Source of the DNA: Gonapodya sp. JEL0774
Taxonomy: Eukaryota; Monoblepharomycota; Monoblepharidomycetes; Monoblepharidales; Gonapodyaceae
Direction: 5' to 3'
Length of the DNA stretch: 64,000 nt
NCBI GenBank assembly: GCA_027604505.1
Contig: JADIIX010000006.1
Span: 5,746 to 69,745, forward strand
The translations under genes and the position numbers were made by a program. This document shows, in pieces, positions 33,914 to 49,312 of the stretch (positions within the stretch are counted from its first letter, which is position 1; each line of letters opens with the position of its first letter). The notes below the pieces were generated by a model. The model was given only the letters and a program-made list of their open reading frames with translations, did not search any database and was not told the origin of the DNA.

Positions 33914-34986
33914 ATGGGTTCACTCCCTTTACAGTCCTCTCCCAAAACATTCGATGGATGGTCTGCAGGTGATGCCGCAAAGTTGATGCTTTTCAACACA
34001 ACACGTCGCCGAGATTCTTGGCGGCTGAGACTGACTTGGAACCTCTTCATTGTCTTCTCCAAGGAACCACCAAACCATCCTTCCACCTCTAACTATGTCG
34101 CAAACTTGGTACAGTCTGCCCTCTCCCATTCTTCGCCAGCGCTTGCCTCGAATCCCACTGTGTATCCCAGCACATCAGTTGCAGCATACCAATCCCGGCT
34201 GGAAAGTCGATCCATCCCTCTCGACACTCCCTCACTAAAGCAGTCGAATCCGGGACTAGTAGAACTGCGCAAAGATGTTAAAAAGTCCAGGAACAAGGCT
34301 AGGAAAAAGGGTATGACGGCGAAAGAGCGAAGAACCTGGGGCGCGTGGGAAGTACCGAAGAACGGAAGGAAATTTGACTTGTTTGTGCCAATGTGGCAAC
34401 TGTGGGGACAGTACATGAGGGAATTGATGTCCCTTGATTTAGCCAAGGCTAGTGGTGGTGCTGCACCGCCCTCTCGAATGGATATCCCCGGACCGGGGAG
34501 TGCGTCTCGCACCTCCTTCCACCTGGAAATGCAGCTTCCCAAGCTTATTAAAGCTGATTACCACGGAGCGTATGTGACAGTCGTAAAATCTCGGTGTCCT
34601 GGATACGTGGGTTTATCTGGTATTGTCGTGAGGGAGACCGAGAACACTTTCGTGCTTTGCCCAGCGGAGGGAGGGTTCAAGAGTGAGTGACGTTCGGACA
34701 TTTGTCTTCAATCCATCATTCTACTTATAATCTCGGTTTGGGTTGAACTACTGCAGCGATACCCAAAGCTCATTCCATGTTTGCGTTTTCAATCCCCATC
34801 GAATCGGTTGCTGATCCCACCCTAACTCCAGAAAATACCAAATCATCACCAAACTCGCCTAATGATAACCAACCTCGCCCCTCTGATCCCGTTTTCCACA
34901 TCTACGGTGATCACATTCGAGTGAGAGCAAGTGAAAGAAGCTCGAAGAAGTTTAGACAATCTAAAGGGGGCAATGTGGAGCTATGA
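33914..34986 (+). CDS. POP4: RNase P/MRP protein subunit POP4 (Rpp29)
   Basis: A protein subunit of nuclear RNase P and RNase MRP, binding the RNA in the tRNA 5'-processing and rRNA-processing complexes. Two phase-checked exons, 33914-34682 and 34757-34986, give 332 residues. The conserved Sm-like core is at the end: LIKADYHGAYVTVVKSRCPG, YVGLSGIVVRETENTFVLCP, then across the intron TIPKAHSMFAFSI and FHIYGDHIRVRASERSSKKF. The middle has the Lys/Arg-rich LRKDVKKSRNKARKKGMTAKERR segment usual for Pop4. The first 60 residues are weakly supported and the true start may lie elsewhere. A hydrolase gene begins only about 65 bp downstream. Confidence 0.86.
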
Positions 34987-35051
34987 AGAAATTATTGCTG
35001 CACAGTAATAAACATTAAATCCAAGATTATCAAAAAGGCACCACGAATATC

Positions 35052-36819
35052 ATGTACCTTCCTCTGGCCTACAAGCGGCTTTCGGGGAAACTCCAACCGA
35101 TACGCGCTATCTCACTTCAGTCAATCCAATCAATGACCCGCTCCAACGTCGAGTTCAAAACAGAGGACGGAGTGACACTCCGTGGCTGGTGGTATTCTAG
35201 TGGTTCCAAGGATGACAAAAGAGGGGTGATAGTGATGTGTCACGGTTATTCTGCAGGTGATTGAGTTCTCTAGAGAATGTTGAGAGGATGAAGGTTGGAG
35301 GCATAATACGACCAATTTTCTTTCTCTTTTGATCAGTCAAGGAAATGTATTTGGTGAGCATTCTCAAGCTGTATGATTCGACCGAACTTTATTAAGCTTG
35401 CGCGAAAAGGGCAATTTTGCTGAGGTATTCTCACAAGCCGGTGGTTTCAACGTGCTTGTGTACGACAATCGTTGCTTGGGAGAGTCTGACGGGGAGCCGA
35501 GGTGAGAGCGGACTGAGGTTCGAAGGTCTGATAGTATACTTTACTCATCTCTCACTTGGAACGGAGCAGACAAGAAATTGACCCTTGGCAACAGATCCGT
35601 GATTACCGAGACGCGATCACCTTTGTGAGTGAACGCGATGACGTGGATACAAGCAAAATTGGTGTCTGGGGGTAAGTAAGGCGTGTGACTTGAAATTCTA
35701 CTTGCAACATATTGGGTTCCGAATCCGTTCGCTACCTATTTGCAAGATCTTCTTACTCTGGAGCGCATGTGCTCGTGGTGGGCGCAGTTGGTATGTACGA
35801 TGTTTTTGAACGGTGTTCCAGTATCGCAAACTGACCCCAAGATATGTGAAGATCGACGAGTTAAATGTGTAGTGTCCCAGGTGCCCCTTGTTGCGGGACT
35901 TGAAAATGCACGTCGATTGATCAGAGCAGATATGTGGTCCATTTTTAGGACGATGTGGAATGAAGGTAAGTTGAAAGTCGGTGGAGCAAGATGCAGGCAC
36001 TGATTTGCCAATTATAGACCGCGCTAACAGGCTCAAGGGAGGAAAACCGGCTATGGTTTGTTTAGGGGTTGGCTATCTTTTGTGTCCGCAATGTGTCACA
36101 CATGAATTGCATTTGCAGGTTGCGGTTGTGAGCAAGAACCCTGCCGAACCTTCCGCACTGCCGACAGCGGATAGTGCCGAGTAAGTGATCATCACATTGT
36201 GCATATCTTGCTCGGTGGTTCTCTTAACAATGTTGATCTGTTCAGATTCTTCCTGCGTGAGACCACAAGTCTTTGGCCGTCGTGGAAGAACGAGGTGAGA
36301 GCACAGACCGCTGCAAAGAGGATGAAGTAGGAACCAATATTGCGCATCCACCAATTTAGTGCACTCTACGTTCCGTCGAGATGTTTACGGAGTACGAACC
36401 GGGAGCATACATCTCAAACATTGGGTCTGCTTCACGTTGCAATGCGATAACAAAGAAGTGACGAGTCTGACTATCAATCTTTTGTTACAAGGCCGACTCC
36501 CCTTCTCATGGTCGCTGCTGCAAGTATCCATCATCCTTGAGTATTGAGTTAATTCAGGCTGATTCGCAGTAAAACTAGGCACAAGATCACCTCACGGTGG
36601 TGGACTTGACCCTGAAGTATTTCAATCTTGCTGTTGAACCGAAGAAACTGGTAATCCTCCCTGGAGGCCATTTTGATGCGTACACCGGTGGAAATTTCAA
36701 GATTTCAAGGTACGTTTTTAAGATTCCTTCAGAGAATCAAAATTTCGAAGCAGTATAGACTAATAAATGTCCTCAGTGTCGCGCAACTTGACTGGTTTAA
36801 GGCCCATTTGAATGCGTGA
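35052..36819 (+). CDS. alpha/beta hydrolase
   Basis: A serine hydrolase of the alpha/beta fold, of the dienelactone hydrolase/X-Pro dipeptidyl peptidase-like type. About nine small exons. VEFKTEDGVTLRGWWYSSG and VIVMCHGYSA form the first strands and oxyanion region; GGFNVLVYDNRCLGESDGEP and RDYRDAITFVSERDDVDTSKIG precede the nucleophile elbow GVWGSSYSGA (joined across an intron near 35672-35740). Late exons give VDLTLKYFNLAVEPKKLVIL and PGGHFDAYTGGNF, which supplies the catalytic His. The start may be 35052 or, more in line with the family, MTRSNVEFK at 35133. Substrate unknown. No signal peptide was seen, so cytosolic action is likely. Confidence 0.78.
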
Positions 36820-37503
36820 ACGTCAAAAGAGGAAGCGTCCCAAAGGGGCATCTTGTTAGTCTTCGATTCAAATATTTGTATGAATGATGCAGCCACCTAT
36901 TAAATTTCAGTCTTGCGACCGAAAGTGAAAAGGAGTTAGGCGCCTGAAGCAAAGAGCATTGGGGTATTGTGCATAGTGAAACGTTGATCTCTTTATTCAA
37001 AGCTGCTTGAGGACACCAATGAAGCACGGAGGTCTATACACGTGAAGCGGCGATCTCTTGCTTTCAATGCCCATAAGCTTAAGATGATACAATCCTCAGA
37101 GGAAGTGCTTTGCGGAAATTCATTGTGCAAAAATTGGAAGTGAGAGACAGAATAAGGGGTTCGTGTGAGAGGATGGGCACTGCGGGAGGTCGTGCCCCTG
37201 GAAACCAAGCTCTCACAGAACTGTGATTTGAGGCAGGAATGAGTGCCAACCGAGTAAGAATCCGAGTACAGGAACATGAGGAGAGAAAACGGGTGGTTTC
37301 ATGGGGACATTCAGACAAATCAGTCGGAGATGCTGTCACAGCAGAGGACCGAAAGGCCTTTAGATGGACAGCAACGAAGATATGCAGAATGTGAACTGGC
37401 GAATCATTTTTTTTGATTCGCGTCCTGCGTGTTGCGCGCGATATGACTTTTTCGATGGTGATCGCTACCTACCATTTCTCTTCAGCAGACACCAACTCGG
37501 GAG
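36820..37503. other. intergenic
   Basis: Nearly 700 bp upstream of the HELLS-like gene. Short open frames on the minus strand have no coding character. It should include the hydrolase 3' end and the HELLS promoter. Confidence 0.4.
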
Positions 37504-41043
<3,540 letters not shown>

Positions 41044-41072
41044 TTTTTAATTCCATAATAGAAACTGGTGTT

Positions 41073-42839
41073 TCATTCTTCAATCAGTTCGTGTACAACG
41101 AAAGACTCTCCAGTGGAGTTTGCAGCATGATCTGACAGTGCGTTAATTACAAAATTGAATGACAACATCGCTGCAGAGACCAACCGTCGAAGCATTATCT
41201 GAGTGTACTGACTATATTCAAAAAAAAAAACTATCCTCACCACAACCATTAGTTGGGAAACTCCGCAGTAAGCACGGAACGAACCCTTCAAAACAAAGTC
41301 ACCCTAAGATAATAAGTTCTCCCTTCATCACATTTTGAGTACTCACCTCGCCAGAACCCTTTGAATCCTTCCTTCAACCACACATCAGCAAATGCACTTC
41401 GCACGGTGGGGTACCTAAGGGGCTTTACATCGGGTTGCGCCATTCTAACGTGAATATGGAGAACATTGTGAGTGACAACTGGAAACGGTATCCGCCCCTG
41501 CAAAGATTTGGCTCACGCACATTCGATTTTTCACCACGTCTGCGGGATAGCAGCCAATCCAGAACAATTGGGAAGCACACCCGCCCGCCCAGAAAGGAAT
41601 CATTGATTCCTGGACACCCCAACTTCGAAAGGTGCTTTGAAACACCTACAAGGAGATATTAGGTGAATAAATTGATGAGCGAGTGACTTAATGATCTTAA
41701 CGGACATCATACGATCCCCAATATCTGCGGAGAGACGAAATAAGTGTCGAAAGATATATGCACCAAAACACCGTACAACTTACAACCAAAACCAATGTCG
41801 CATCAGAATAGTGCTAGAGATTCCGCGCCATAGTCCGAATATCCCGTTGTTACGCACCTGGTCGCCGTAAGATTGATGGAAGTGTGCTCATTTTTGAAAA
41901 CCGAACCTCTGCAATCTCACCAGCTTTATGGCACAATCGATTGGTCCTTTATAGACCTTGGATGCGGAATCGTATTGCACTTGCAAACGCGCTTTGACTT
42001 GTTCGATCGGACAAGCGACAAACGAGACTGCGATACCACCACAGAGTCCCGCTAAAGAGTGTTGCCAAAATGTGAGTGGCTTGGAAGGATCCCCGCCTTG
42101 TTGAAGGAGTTTGACATTCGTGTATGTTCCCAACCTGAGTGTTTCAAGCGCTGTGGATGGAAATGAGGTGAATTAACGTTGGTGAAGTTTAACTCACATT
42201 GTACTGTCCATCAACATCCAGCCGATGAGAGGTGGGGTAGCACCTTTGTAAAACTGTCTCAGAGAGAGGAGCGTATTTTGGTGACGACAGTGCTATGCAA
42301 GTGGTGACAATCTCACCCCAAAAACCCCCTCCTGTATCCAGCAGAGCCATAGTATGTTAAACCCACACTAGTCACGGGGATTTTATTGGCTATTAAGTTT
42401 ACCTTTCGAACTGGGAAGGTCACGCTTGAGTAAAGGGAACACCGATCACCCAATATTCTCTCACGTACTTGTCGCCATAACACAATCCAGTGGTCCCTTG
42501 AACCTTCCTAGTCCTCCTTCAGTTTGCATCCTCACTTTGACGGTGTCTAAAGGGGAATTCATTGAATGATGGCAGTTTTAAATCAGTGAGGAAGTAACAA
42601 CGCTCCGTCCGGAGTGAACCGGGACCACAGAATCGGGCATTGCATCGAAGAATCCTACCAAAAGGGTGACCAACAGCGAGTTTTGTAGCACCGCTGGAGG
42701 CAACGCGATCGCATTTGTAGGACCAGTGTGAGCACAGAGGAACGAGTTCAAGCGTGAGTCTCTACACCAGATGAAAAATTGGGTAGATAAATTCGTACGA
42801 CGCGATGCCCGCTAAGGGCCCTGCGAATTCCTGGCGCAT
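41073..42839 (-). CDS. mitochondrial carrier (SLC25 family)
   Basis: An inner mitochondrial membrane solute carrier with three repeats. Many small exons. Probable start MRQEFAGPLAGIAS at 42839, joined to GATKLAVGHPF and, across an intron, DTVKVRMQTEGGLGRF (repeat 1 motif PFDTVKVR). Repeat 2 is at about 42130-41900: FVACPIEQVKARLQVQY. Repeat 3 is at about 41645-41340: IGCYPADVVKNRM, then KPLRYPTVRSAFADVWLKEG, FKGFWRG and, over the next intron, FVPCLLRSFPTN. The motif residues are those of the carnitine/acylcarnitine and amino-acid carrier side of the family, but the substrate contact residues were not all readable, so the specificity is open. It converges with the HELLS-like gene. Confidence 0.8.
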
Positions 42840-42979
42840 TAGGGTGAGGATGTGACAGTCTTGTATATTTTGGGGTACTGACCAGCTGAGAAGGCGCAGT
42901 CAGTACAAGTCCCTCCAGCAGTCACTATGATTTGGAAGCATTATGATGTGGTTACCCTATTACGCACACCAAAGGAAGG

Positions 42980-44047
42980 CTAGTGATTCAGAAATTTCTT
43001 CCCAGGGTCAGTAGCCTCCAGAACCTTGTACAGCGGATGCTGCACCCCCAAGGCGTACTGCAGCGTCCTCCGCTGGTAATAGCCATCAAACAGCTCCAAG
43101 TTCTCAATAATGTCATCCAAGGTTGGGTGCTGGCCAGTTGGAGGATGACGAATGTGGACAACATGAATGTGGAAGTGATCTCATTTGAAAGTTTGGCATC
43201 AGTCCCAAGCGACCATAGTGAAACAAGCAAGTGCACTCACAATAGGTTGGTTGGTAATGTACAAACATATTTATGAACTCTGGTTTCACAGAAGGATACC
43301 GTTCAGGCACGACCCTCATCACAGTTTGTCGGATATGTTTGAGCAGTGGAACGTGCTCCCGAGTCAAATCTCTGAGAGACTTTACGTCCCTCCTCCTCAA
43401 AATGACGGTGAAATAAAGCATATTGGTGTTTTGCCGATCCCATTTGCTGTCCGGTACGAGAATAAATCCACCTTGTGGGTCCTTGTCATCCCAAACGAGG
43501 CTTTCCTGTTCCTTCTTCCCGTCAAGGATATTGTACACCCAATCGATTCGACTGGCTGGAACTGATTCAATGTACTTTCGTGTCACGTTCTCATATAGCT
43601 CCGGGGTTTCGCGTACAAACACCCGATCTTGCTCCGAGTACTTCGCGATATGTTGGGTGGTAGCAGGATGGATTAAAAACAGCTTCCAATCCGCCGGTAT
43701 GGAAATGCCATCAGATTCAATATTCGAATCAGGCAAGCGGGTTCTCGCGTTGATCCACGTATACACGTCGTTGTGATCAATGACTTGCAACTCTCCCAGT
43801 ATGTGTCCCACCAAGTCCTTCGCCGATTCCTTGGGAAGGGCAGTCTTATCCACTCGTATGATGGCAGGGAGATGTTTCGATGGATCCTCTGAGGACGGAA
43901 GCGTGCCCAGGATGGTGATGTTGCGGGTTGTGGTATCTTTCGCAAAGTGCAGCTTTCAGATGGATTGCAACCAAGAGAATACAGGCGCACTTTTTATATA
44001 CCTTCCGACAAAACACGCTCGAAAACAAATCCTTGCAGAGAATTCAT
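42980..44047 (-). CDS. DCS1: scavenger mRNA decapping enzyme DcpS (DCS1)
   Basis: A HIT-family pyrophosphatase that hydrolyses the m7GpppN cap left after 3'-5' mRNA decay, in cytoplasm and nucleus. Exon 1 (MNSLQGFVFERVLSE, start 44047) joins in phase to DTTTRNITILGTLPSSED near 43940. The main exon carries the dimerised N-terminal domain and YNILDGKKEQESLVWDDKDP, then FILVPDSKWD and LRDLTREHVPLLKHIR. The last exon begins HFHIHVVHIRHPPTG, the HIT triad, and ends YALGVQHPLYKVLEATDPGK before the stop at 42980. All catalytic features expected for DcpS are present. Length about 330 residues, as usual. The 5' neighbour on the other side is the assembly gap. Confidence 0.88.
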
Positions 44048-44604
44048 CGCTCTCAAATCACCCAAAGAATTCCTTGCGAGGCACAGGTGTCAGGACTGTG
44101 GTCCAGAAACACATTAGGGACAAAATTAAATGATCACTCAGTGGTCCCCATTCGCGAAATTGCTTTCTTGACTACCGGTTCAAAATCTATTGTGATTGCA
44201 AGGACGAAATTACATGTGAATGGTTTTGTCTGTTCGAATAACTGATAGATCATGACCTCGGGGGTGGTCGTGAAACGGCACAGACCTCGAAAATTTTATT
44301 CTAATTTGTCACCGAGAACTTTGACTGCGGGGGAAACAGAGGAACTTTGAGAAAACGGCAGCTCCTGGTGTTGGGTGATGCGGAGCCAATCCTCGGCGCG
44401 GGGGGGGGGGGGGGGGGGGGGNNNNNNNNNNCCCCCCCCCCCCCCCCCCGCCCCCCTCTCCAGTAAATGTGTTTGCATTATGTAGAAAGTTAACTCACGC
44501 GGGTGAAACGAAATGAAATGGAAAATACGACAAAAACGACAAAGGAGAAGACGTACAATAATTCTAAAGTGTTCATTGTTGCTTATTATGTGTTCGTGGC
44601 CGCC
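44048..44604. other. intergenic with assembly gap
   Basis: Sequence between two minus-strand genes. It holds the poly-G/N/poly-C gap at 44400-44456 and otherwise nothing recognised. The DcpS promoter should lie at 44048-44390. Unknown sequence is missing. Confidence 0.6.
44400..44456. other. assembly gap flanked by poly-G and poly-C
   Basis: A run of 22 G, ten N, then a run of C broken by a single G. The mirrored homopolymers on either side of N look like reads degrading to poly-G toward an unsequenced or unreadable segment from both sides, then scaffolded. The real length of the gap is unknown. Confidence 0.85.
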
Positions 44605-47600
44605 TCACTTTCCCTTCCTCGCAAACACTCTGCCAAAAACACCTCCTGCAGTCTTATCCTTTCCCTTCTTGCTCCCTAGCAGCCCGGTTTGGCTCACATA
44701 CTTCGCCAGTTTCCCCTCATCCTCACCTCCAGTCGCCCCTGGGGGTTTGCGCACAAGACTGGTCACCCGTCCACTCGTAGTGTCACCTGTACCAGTTACC
44801 CATGCCGGAGCACCTCTTGTGCCTGCCATTATACCCCTCGCCCCAGAATTACGGTTCACCCCGGCGAATCGTGAAGACGTGACACCACCTACAGCCGCGC
44901 TCGTGAGTCGTTGTGGAGATGTGATTGGGGACATTGTGGGAGATCCATGCCCGTTCCCATGAGTTATGTCGGAGAACACCACACCGCCATTTCCACCACC
45001 TCCACCTGTCGAACTGTGCTCGCCTACTTGAAGTGGAAGGGTATAGTCCACCCCCATTCGTAAAATCAACGTGCCAAGCTTGAAGTATGCAGGACCCCTG
45101 TATGGTATCTGCTGCTGCTGATGGTGATTTGTCGGGGTAACGTTGTGAGGTGGAGATATATGCTGTGATGGCGCTGTGACATTCCGTACTGGAGACACAG
45201 TCGACACAGCTCCGCTTAATGCGGTCACAGTTCCGGCCGTTGCCTTATCGTCCCTATCCCGACTCCCAGTTGATAGACCGGTCACGGAAGACATGAACGA
45301 GGACCCCCGATCAGAGCCGTTACCATTCCTGCTACTCCAGCCCTTTCCAAAGGACACCCAGGAACTTCTTCTCTTCCTAGGTGCTTCAAATCCGGCATCT
45401 GCATCATCTACCGCCACCATGCCTCCATCGTCCGAGTCCGAGTCCGAGTAGTCAGCTTCTGCAAGGGTGCCGTCGCTGGAATGGGGTGTGCCATGCGCGA
45501 CGACATCGGAGATGGGAGGATGGACAGCCAGAGTGATGTCAGAGCGAGCAGGAGATGGTGCAGCGGGTATATACGTATGAACATGGTCGAGGCGTCCGTG
45601 GTGTTGTTGGTCACTCACTGACCAGTGAATTGAGTCCTCAGTGTCATTTTCTTTGGTTGCGGCCACCCCACAAATCTCCCCCTCAAACTCCTCCACTGCA
45701 ATCCGCAACACCGCCGCCTTCACATTGTGGAGATTTTCTCTCACCCTCTCCACTGTGACACCTGCCTCTTTAACTGCTGTCCATTCCGCGGGCTGCCATC
45801 CCATTTGCCGGCCAGTACCCGTCGCATAATCACGCGCAAAGTCGAGGAAGGCAGCGTCACAAGCTATCGCAGCGAAGTGGGGAAGGGAAGAAGGCGCGAG
45901 TTTGCCCTTCAGTGTGGGCGTTGTCAGGCGACGGAGGTGGTTTAGGCTTAAATGGAGGAATGGTGTGAGGAGGAGGGTCTTCGGAGTGAAGGGTTTTGGG
46001 CAATCAGGCGACAAAAGAATCAAGAGAGGGGTGCGAGATCGATTAAGGGAGAGAAGTGATCCGAAACTCAAACTCTGTGCAACAATCGAGACCTGAACGA
46101 TGCCATGCACAATCCCCCAACCACTTCTACCGTTCCCCCAAAAGTTGAACTTCATTTCTATAGGATTGCACCTTCTCTGCCCTCTTTCTCCGGCCAACCC
46201 GAACCCACCTTCACTGTCGCCCCTTTGGCTTTAACCACGTCATCCACAGCCTTCAAAAACACATCCTGTTCCCTTTCCGTCATCCCTATATCCAGCGCGT
46301 CGCTCCTAGTCATTGCGCATAAAGTGTCAGCGACGTCTATCATTTGACCTGGTGATGATGTTAATTGATGTGTGGAATTAGATGTGGGTATGGAAATGGG
46401 TGTAGTGCTCGTCGATGGGAGAGAAGAGAGTTGCGATGGAGGGTGTCCTGAGGGGTCAGAGCGGGTGGTAATGAGAGCGAGCAATGCGTCGTAGTGGCGT
46501 GACAGGTTGTGATGGTGGAGCCAGTTGCGGAGGGAGGCCGGGTTGTGGGGAAGGATAGTGCTGCCGCTTGGAGTGAGACATGGTAAGCGGATGACGGGGC
46601 CAGGGTGTAAACTGTGAGGGACAAGGTATACACACCCCGCCTGAAGAACTTTGGAGAGGGGGAGGGTAACGGGTAGGAGGAGGACTGAGACCATTCCTGT
46701 TTGGTACAGTTGGTGGGTTGCGTTTGCATGGATTTTCAAACCACGTTTGGATCGGAAGGTAATATGGCAGCAGGTTTAGAGGAGAACACAGTAAGATGAG
46801 CGACAGCGTCAAGGTTGAGAGAGGGAGTAGCGGTGCACAGTTCCGAGAGTTGTGTCAGAAGGTGCATCGGAACTTGAAGCCGGTCAATCACAAGACCAAT
46901 TTCGTCATCAGATTTCCAGACTTTTTGCAAAGCGGAACACTCGCGCTGCGCCTTGAGGCCACCTATGCGACCCACAAAATCTTGTTACGCTGGCTGTGTA
47001 CTCACCTGCGACTACACCTATTGGGTCTGATGTGTTAGAACCGAGGACTCTGCGTGCGGTTCACGACAAGGTTGAGTTCCACAAAAAAAATTAGATAAGA
47101 ACAGCATCATGAGAGCAAACACCGCCCCCGGTAGAGGTTCTGTCGGCTCCAACATGTGGATCCCGATTGCGCCTGAACATGACTCCACTCCAATACAACC
47201 CACCCTCCGCATATTAAAAATAGAGCAAGGAGCTGGATAGATAGAGCACTCACCTTTCAATTTCCATTGTGCCTGTGACTTTTAGCGTGGGGGGATCTTT
47301 TCGAAAGATGTCAGGAATGTCAGATTCTTCCCACCACAGAAAGTGTTTGGGGTAAGGATTCTTCCAAGAGCCGGGGACGGAGAGCAAGGAAGAATCCCTT
47401 TCGACAAGCGTCAATTGAGAGATCGCGGATCGCGATCGCATCGGTGAAAGGTGGCTCGGGATGGATTGTTGGTTTGAGGAAAGGGAGTTTAGATTTTGAA
47501 ACTGCGGAGATTTCGCGATTTCAGAGAACCAAGTATGTCTTGGGGTTGGCGAGTGGAGGGTGGACATATGCGGGAATGAGTGGGGACTGTGGGGGAAGGG

Positions 47601-47690
47601 AGGGCATGGGGGTTTTGGAAATGAAATCCATTCTCCAAACAACACAAACATAAAACAGAGATTTGTTGGTAAATAGTGGTATGGAATCAT
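44605..47690 (-). CDS. hypothetical protein, multi-exon
   Basis: Not recognised. The largest exon (about 46090-44605) reads LSFGSLLSLNRSRTPLLILL at its start, then a helical part (GWQPAEWTAVKEAGVTVERV), then 350 residues of Ser/Thr/Gly/His-rich disordered sequence ending GVFGRVFARKGK. Upstream exons give VYLVPHSLHPGPVIRLPCLT, a helical DIGMTEREQDVFLKAVDDVV and, further up, GGLKAQRECSALQKVWKSDD and KDPPTLKVTGTMEIER. The start is uncertain: 47690, or MRSRSAISQLTL inside the first exon. Joins between exons are only partly resolved (the one near 46170-46100 is not). The existence of a gene is supported by several open, codon-biased frames on one strand separated by GT-AG boundaries. Confidence 0.5.
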
Positions 47691-48044
47691 TTGAATAAAC
47701 TAATGTTGTTGTGTGTGAGTTGTCGTGTCGCGAAGCGCAGGTGAAAAAGGATATTACGCTCACCCCTCTTCCTATCACAAGTCCGTAAACTGTGTTAGAA
47801 CTTAATTAATCTAGCATGAGGGGAATGACGGCTATGAGAATGAATTTTAGGGAACTCGGCAGCAGTGAACGCCATACACCGTGAAGTTCAAGGGGATTTC
47901 GGATCTATGCGCTCAATGCGCTGACTTTGTGTGTTGTCTATGGTATGTCATATTGTGATCTGACTGAAATCATTTGGTCATGTGAAGCGGGGGGAAGAGC
48001 TCCTGTGCCCTGTCCCATCTTCTCGTTCGGGCGTTCGCAGCCGA

Positions 48045-49247
48045 ATGAATCCCCACGGCTACGGCAACCACTGGCATACTTACGGCGGTAACGGTCGCCG
48101 CTCTAATGGCAACAGCGGCTCGGCCATGCTCCGCCGCGATCGAGACCGAGAAGAAGGTCGAACTCGCAACGTAGCCTATGCTGATTCGAATCCCAGCTCA
48201 GGTCGCGCAAACACGTCCGCGTTCATGCGATGCCCTGAGCCCCAACCTGGATCTGAGGTCGTACCTCTCCACTTCCACTCTTTGTCATCGCTCTTCTTTT
48301 ACTGGTCAGCGTGGGTCAAGTCGCTGAATTCGTTGCCGCAGACCATGATCGCGTCGATGCAATCGAGAATTGCGAGGTTTTTTTCTCCACCGGCAGTGTT
48401 ATATGCGGCTTCGAATGGAATGTGGGACGTTTATGGGGTTAATGTCCAAAGGGACAAAGGCGACGGAGGGGACGGGCAAGCAGAGGCCTCGAAGGAGCGC
48501 AACAGCGATAGCGTCACAGCGACCTCCCCCGATGTTCCTATCCTCTACATTGGCACCCCACTCCTCCACTCCGCTACGGCCTCCTCGTATGCTGCCCCCG
48601 GTCATACTCCAGATCCGTCACATACGGTTCCAAACGACCCATTTTCCCACACTCTCATCCCCAAGTACATCCTCGATGACGCTGGAGTGTTTGCTCTCCG
48701 TCACCAGCTTGAATCCTTCCTCTCACTCCCTTACGACTCCCATTTGATGATCGCGCTAGCACGTGCCGACTCTCCCACCACTTCTATCGACCCCGATCCA
48801 TCCTCGTCCGTACCAGCCACCCTCCCTTGGACTTCTGTCCTTGTCATCTTGCCGTTCCCCAAATGGGACGCTGTCCAGTACCACAATGTCCACGCAGCCC
48901 CAATCCTGTATATCACTTCGCAACTTGCTCTCCACCCCTCTAACGCCGTGGATACCTACTCTCTCCGCACCATCACCCGACGTGCGCTCACTATGGGCTT
49001 TGACGACGACATACCACTACCAGTGGATGCTCCGTGGGATGATACAGATCTGGTCATTGCGGAAAGGACAATGGAGACGTGTCAAGCAGCCAATGGAAGG
49101 AGATCGATCGCAAAGAGTCTGCATACGGTGCAGGTGCCCGATGCAAATGATCCCGAAGCGGGCAATATTTTGAAGGGTTTGATTGAGCCAGGGACTTTCA
49201 TCGTAGGCAGTTCAAAGAATCCATTGGTGAAGTCTTACGTGGGTTAA
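48045..49247 (+). CDS. hypothetical protein, single exon
   Basis: Not recognised. An open frame of 400 codons from the ATG at 48045 (MNPHGYGNHWHTYGGNGRRS). The first 70 residues are Gly/Asn/Arg-rich and disordered. The remainder looks folded: VVPLHFHSLSSLFFYWSAWV, PAVLYAASNGMWDVYGVNV, PILYIGTPLL, FALRHQLESFLSLPYDSHLM, and WTSVLVILPFPKWDAVQYHN, with alternating hydrophobic strands and helices that suggest an alpha/beta domain. No membrane segment or catalytic signature was identified. It is followed 66 bp later by the Gfd2-like gene on the same strand. Confidence 0.6.
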   Translation: MNPHGYGNHWHTYGGNGRRSNGNSGSAMLRRDRDREEGRTRNVAYADSNPSSGRANTSAFMRCPEPQPGSEVVPLHFHSLSSLFFYWSAWVKSLNSLPQTMIASMQSRIARFFSPPAVLYAASNGMWDVYGVNVQRDKGDGGDGQAEASKERNSDSVTATSPDVPILYIGTPLLHSATASSYAAPGHTPDPSHTVPNDPFSHTLIPKYILDDAGVFALRHQLESFLSLPYDSHLMIALARADSPTTSIDPDPSSSVPATLPWTSVLVILPFPKWDAVQYHNVHAAPILYITSQLALHPSNAVDTYSLRTITRRALTMGFDDDIPLPVDAPWDDTDLVIAERTMETCQAANGRRSIAKSLHTVQVPDANDPEAGNILKGLIEPGTFIVGSSKNPLVKSYVG

Positions 49248-49312
49248 TGGCTTTCCGCAATACTGCATGATAGTTTGCATGGGTCGCGATAGCGGCCAGA
49301 TTCAAGTCTGAC

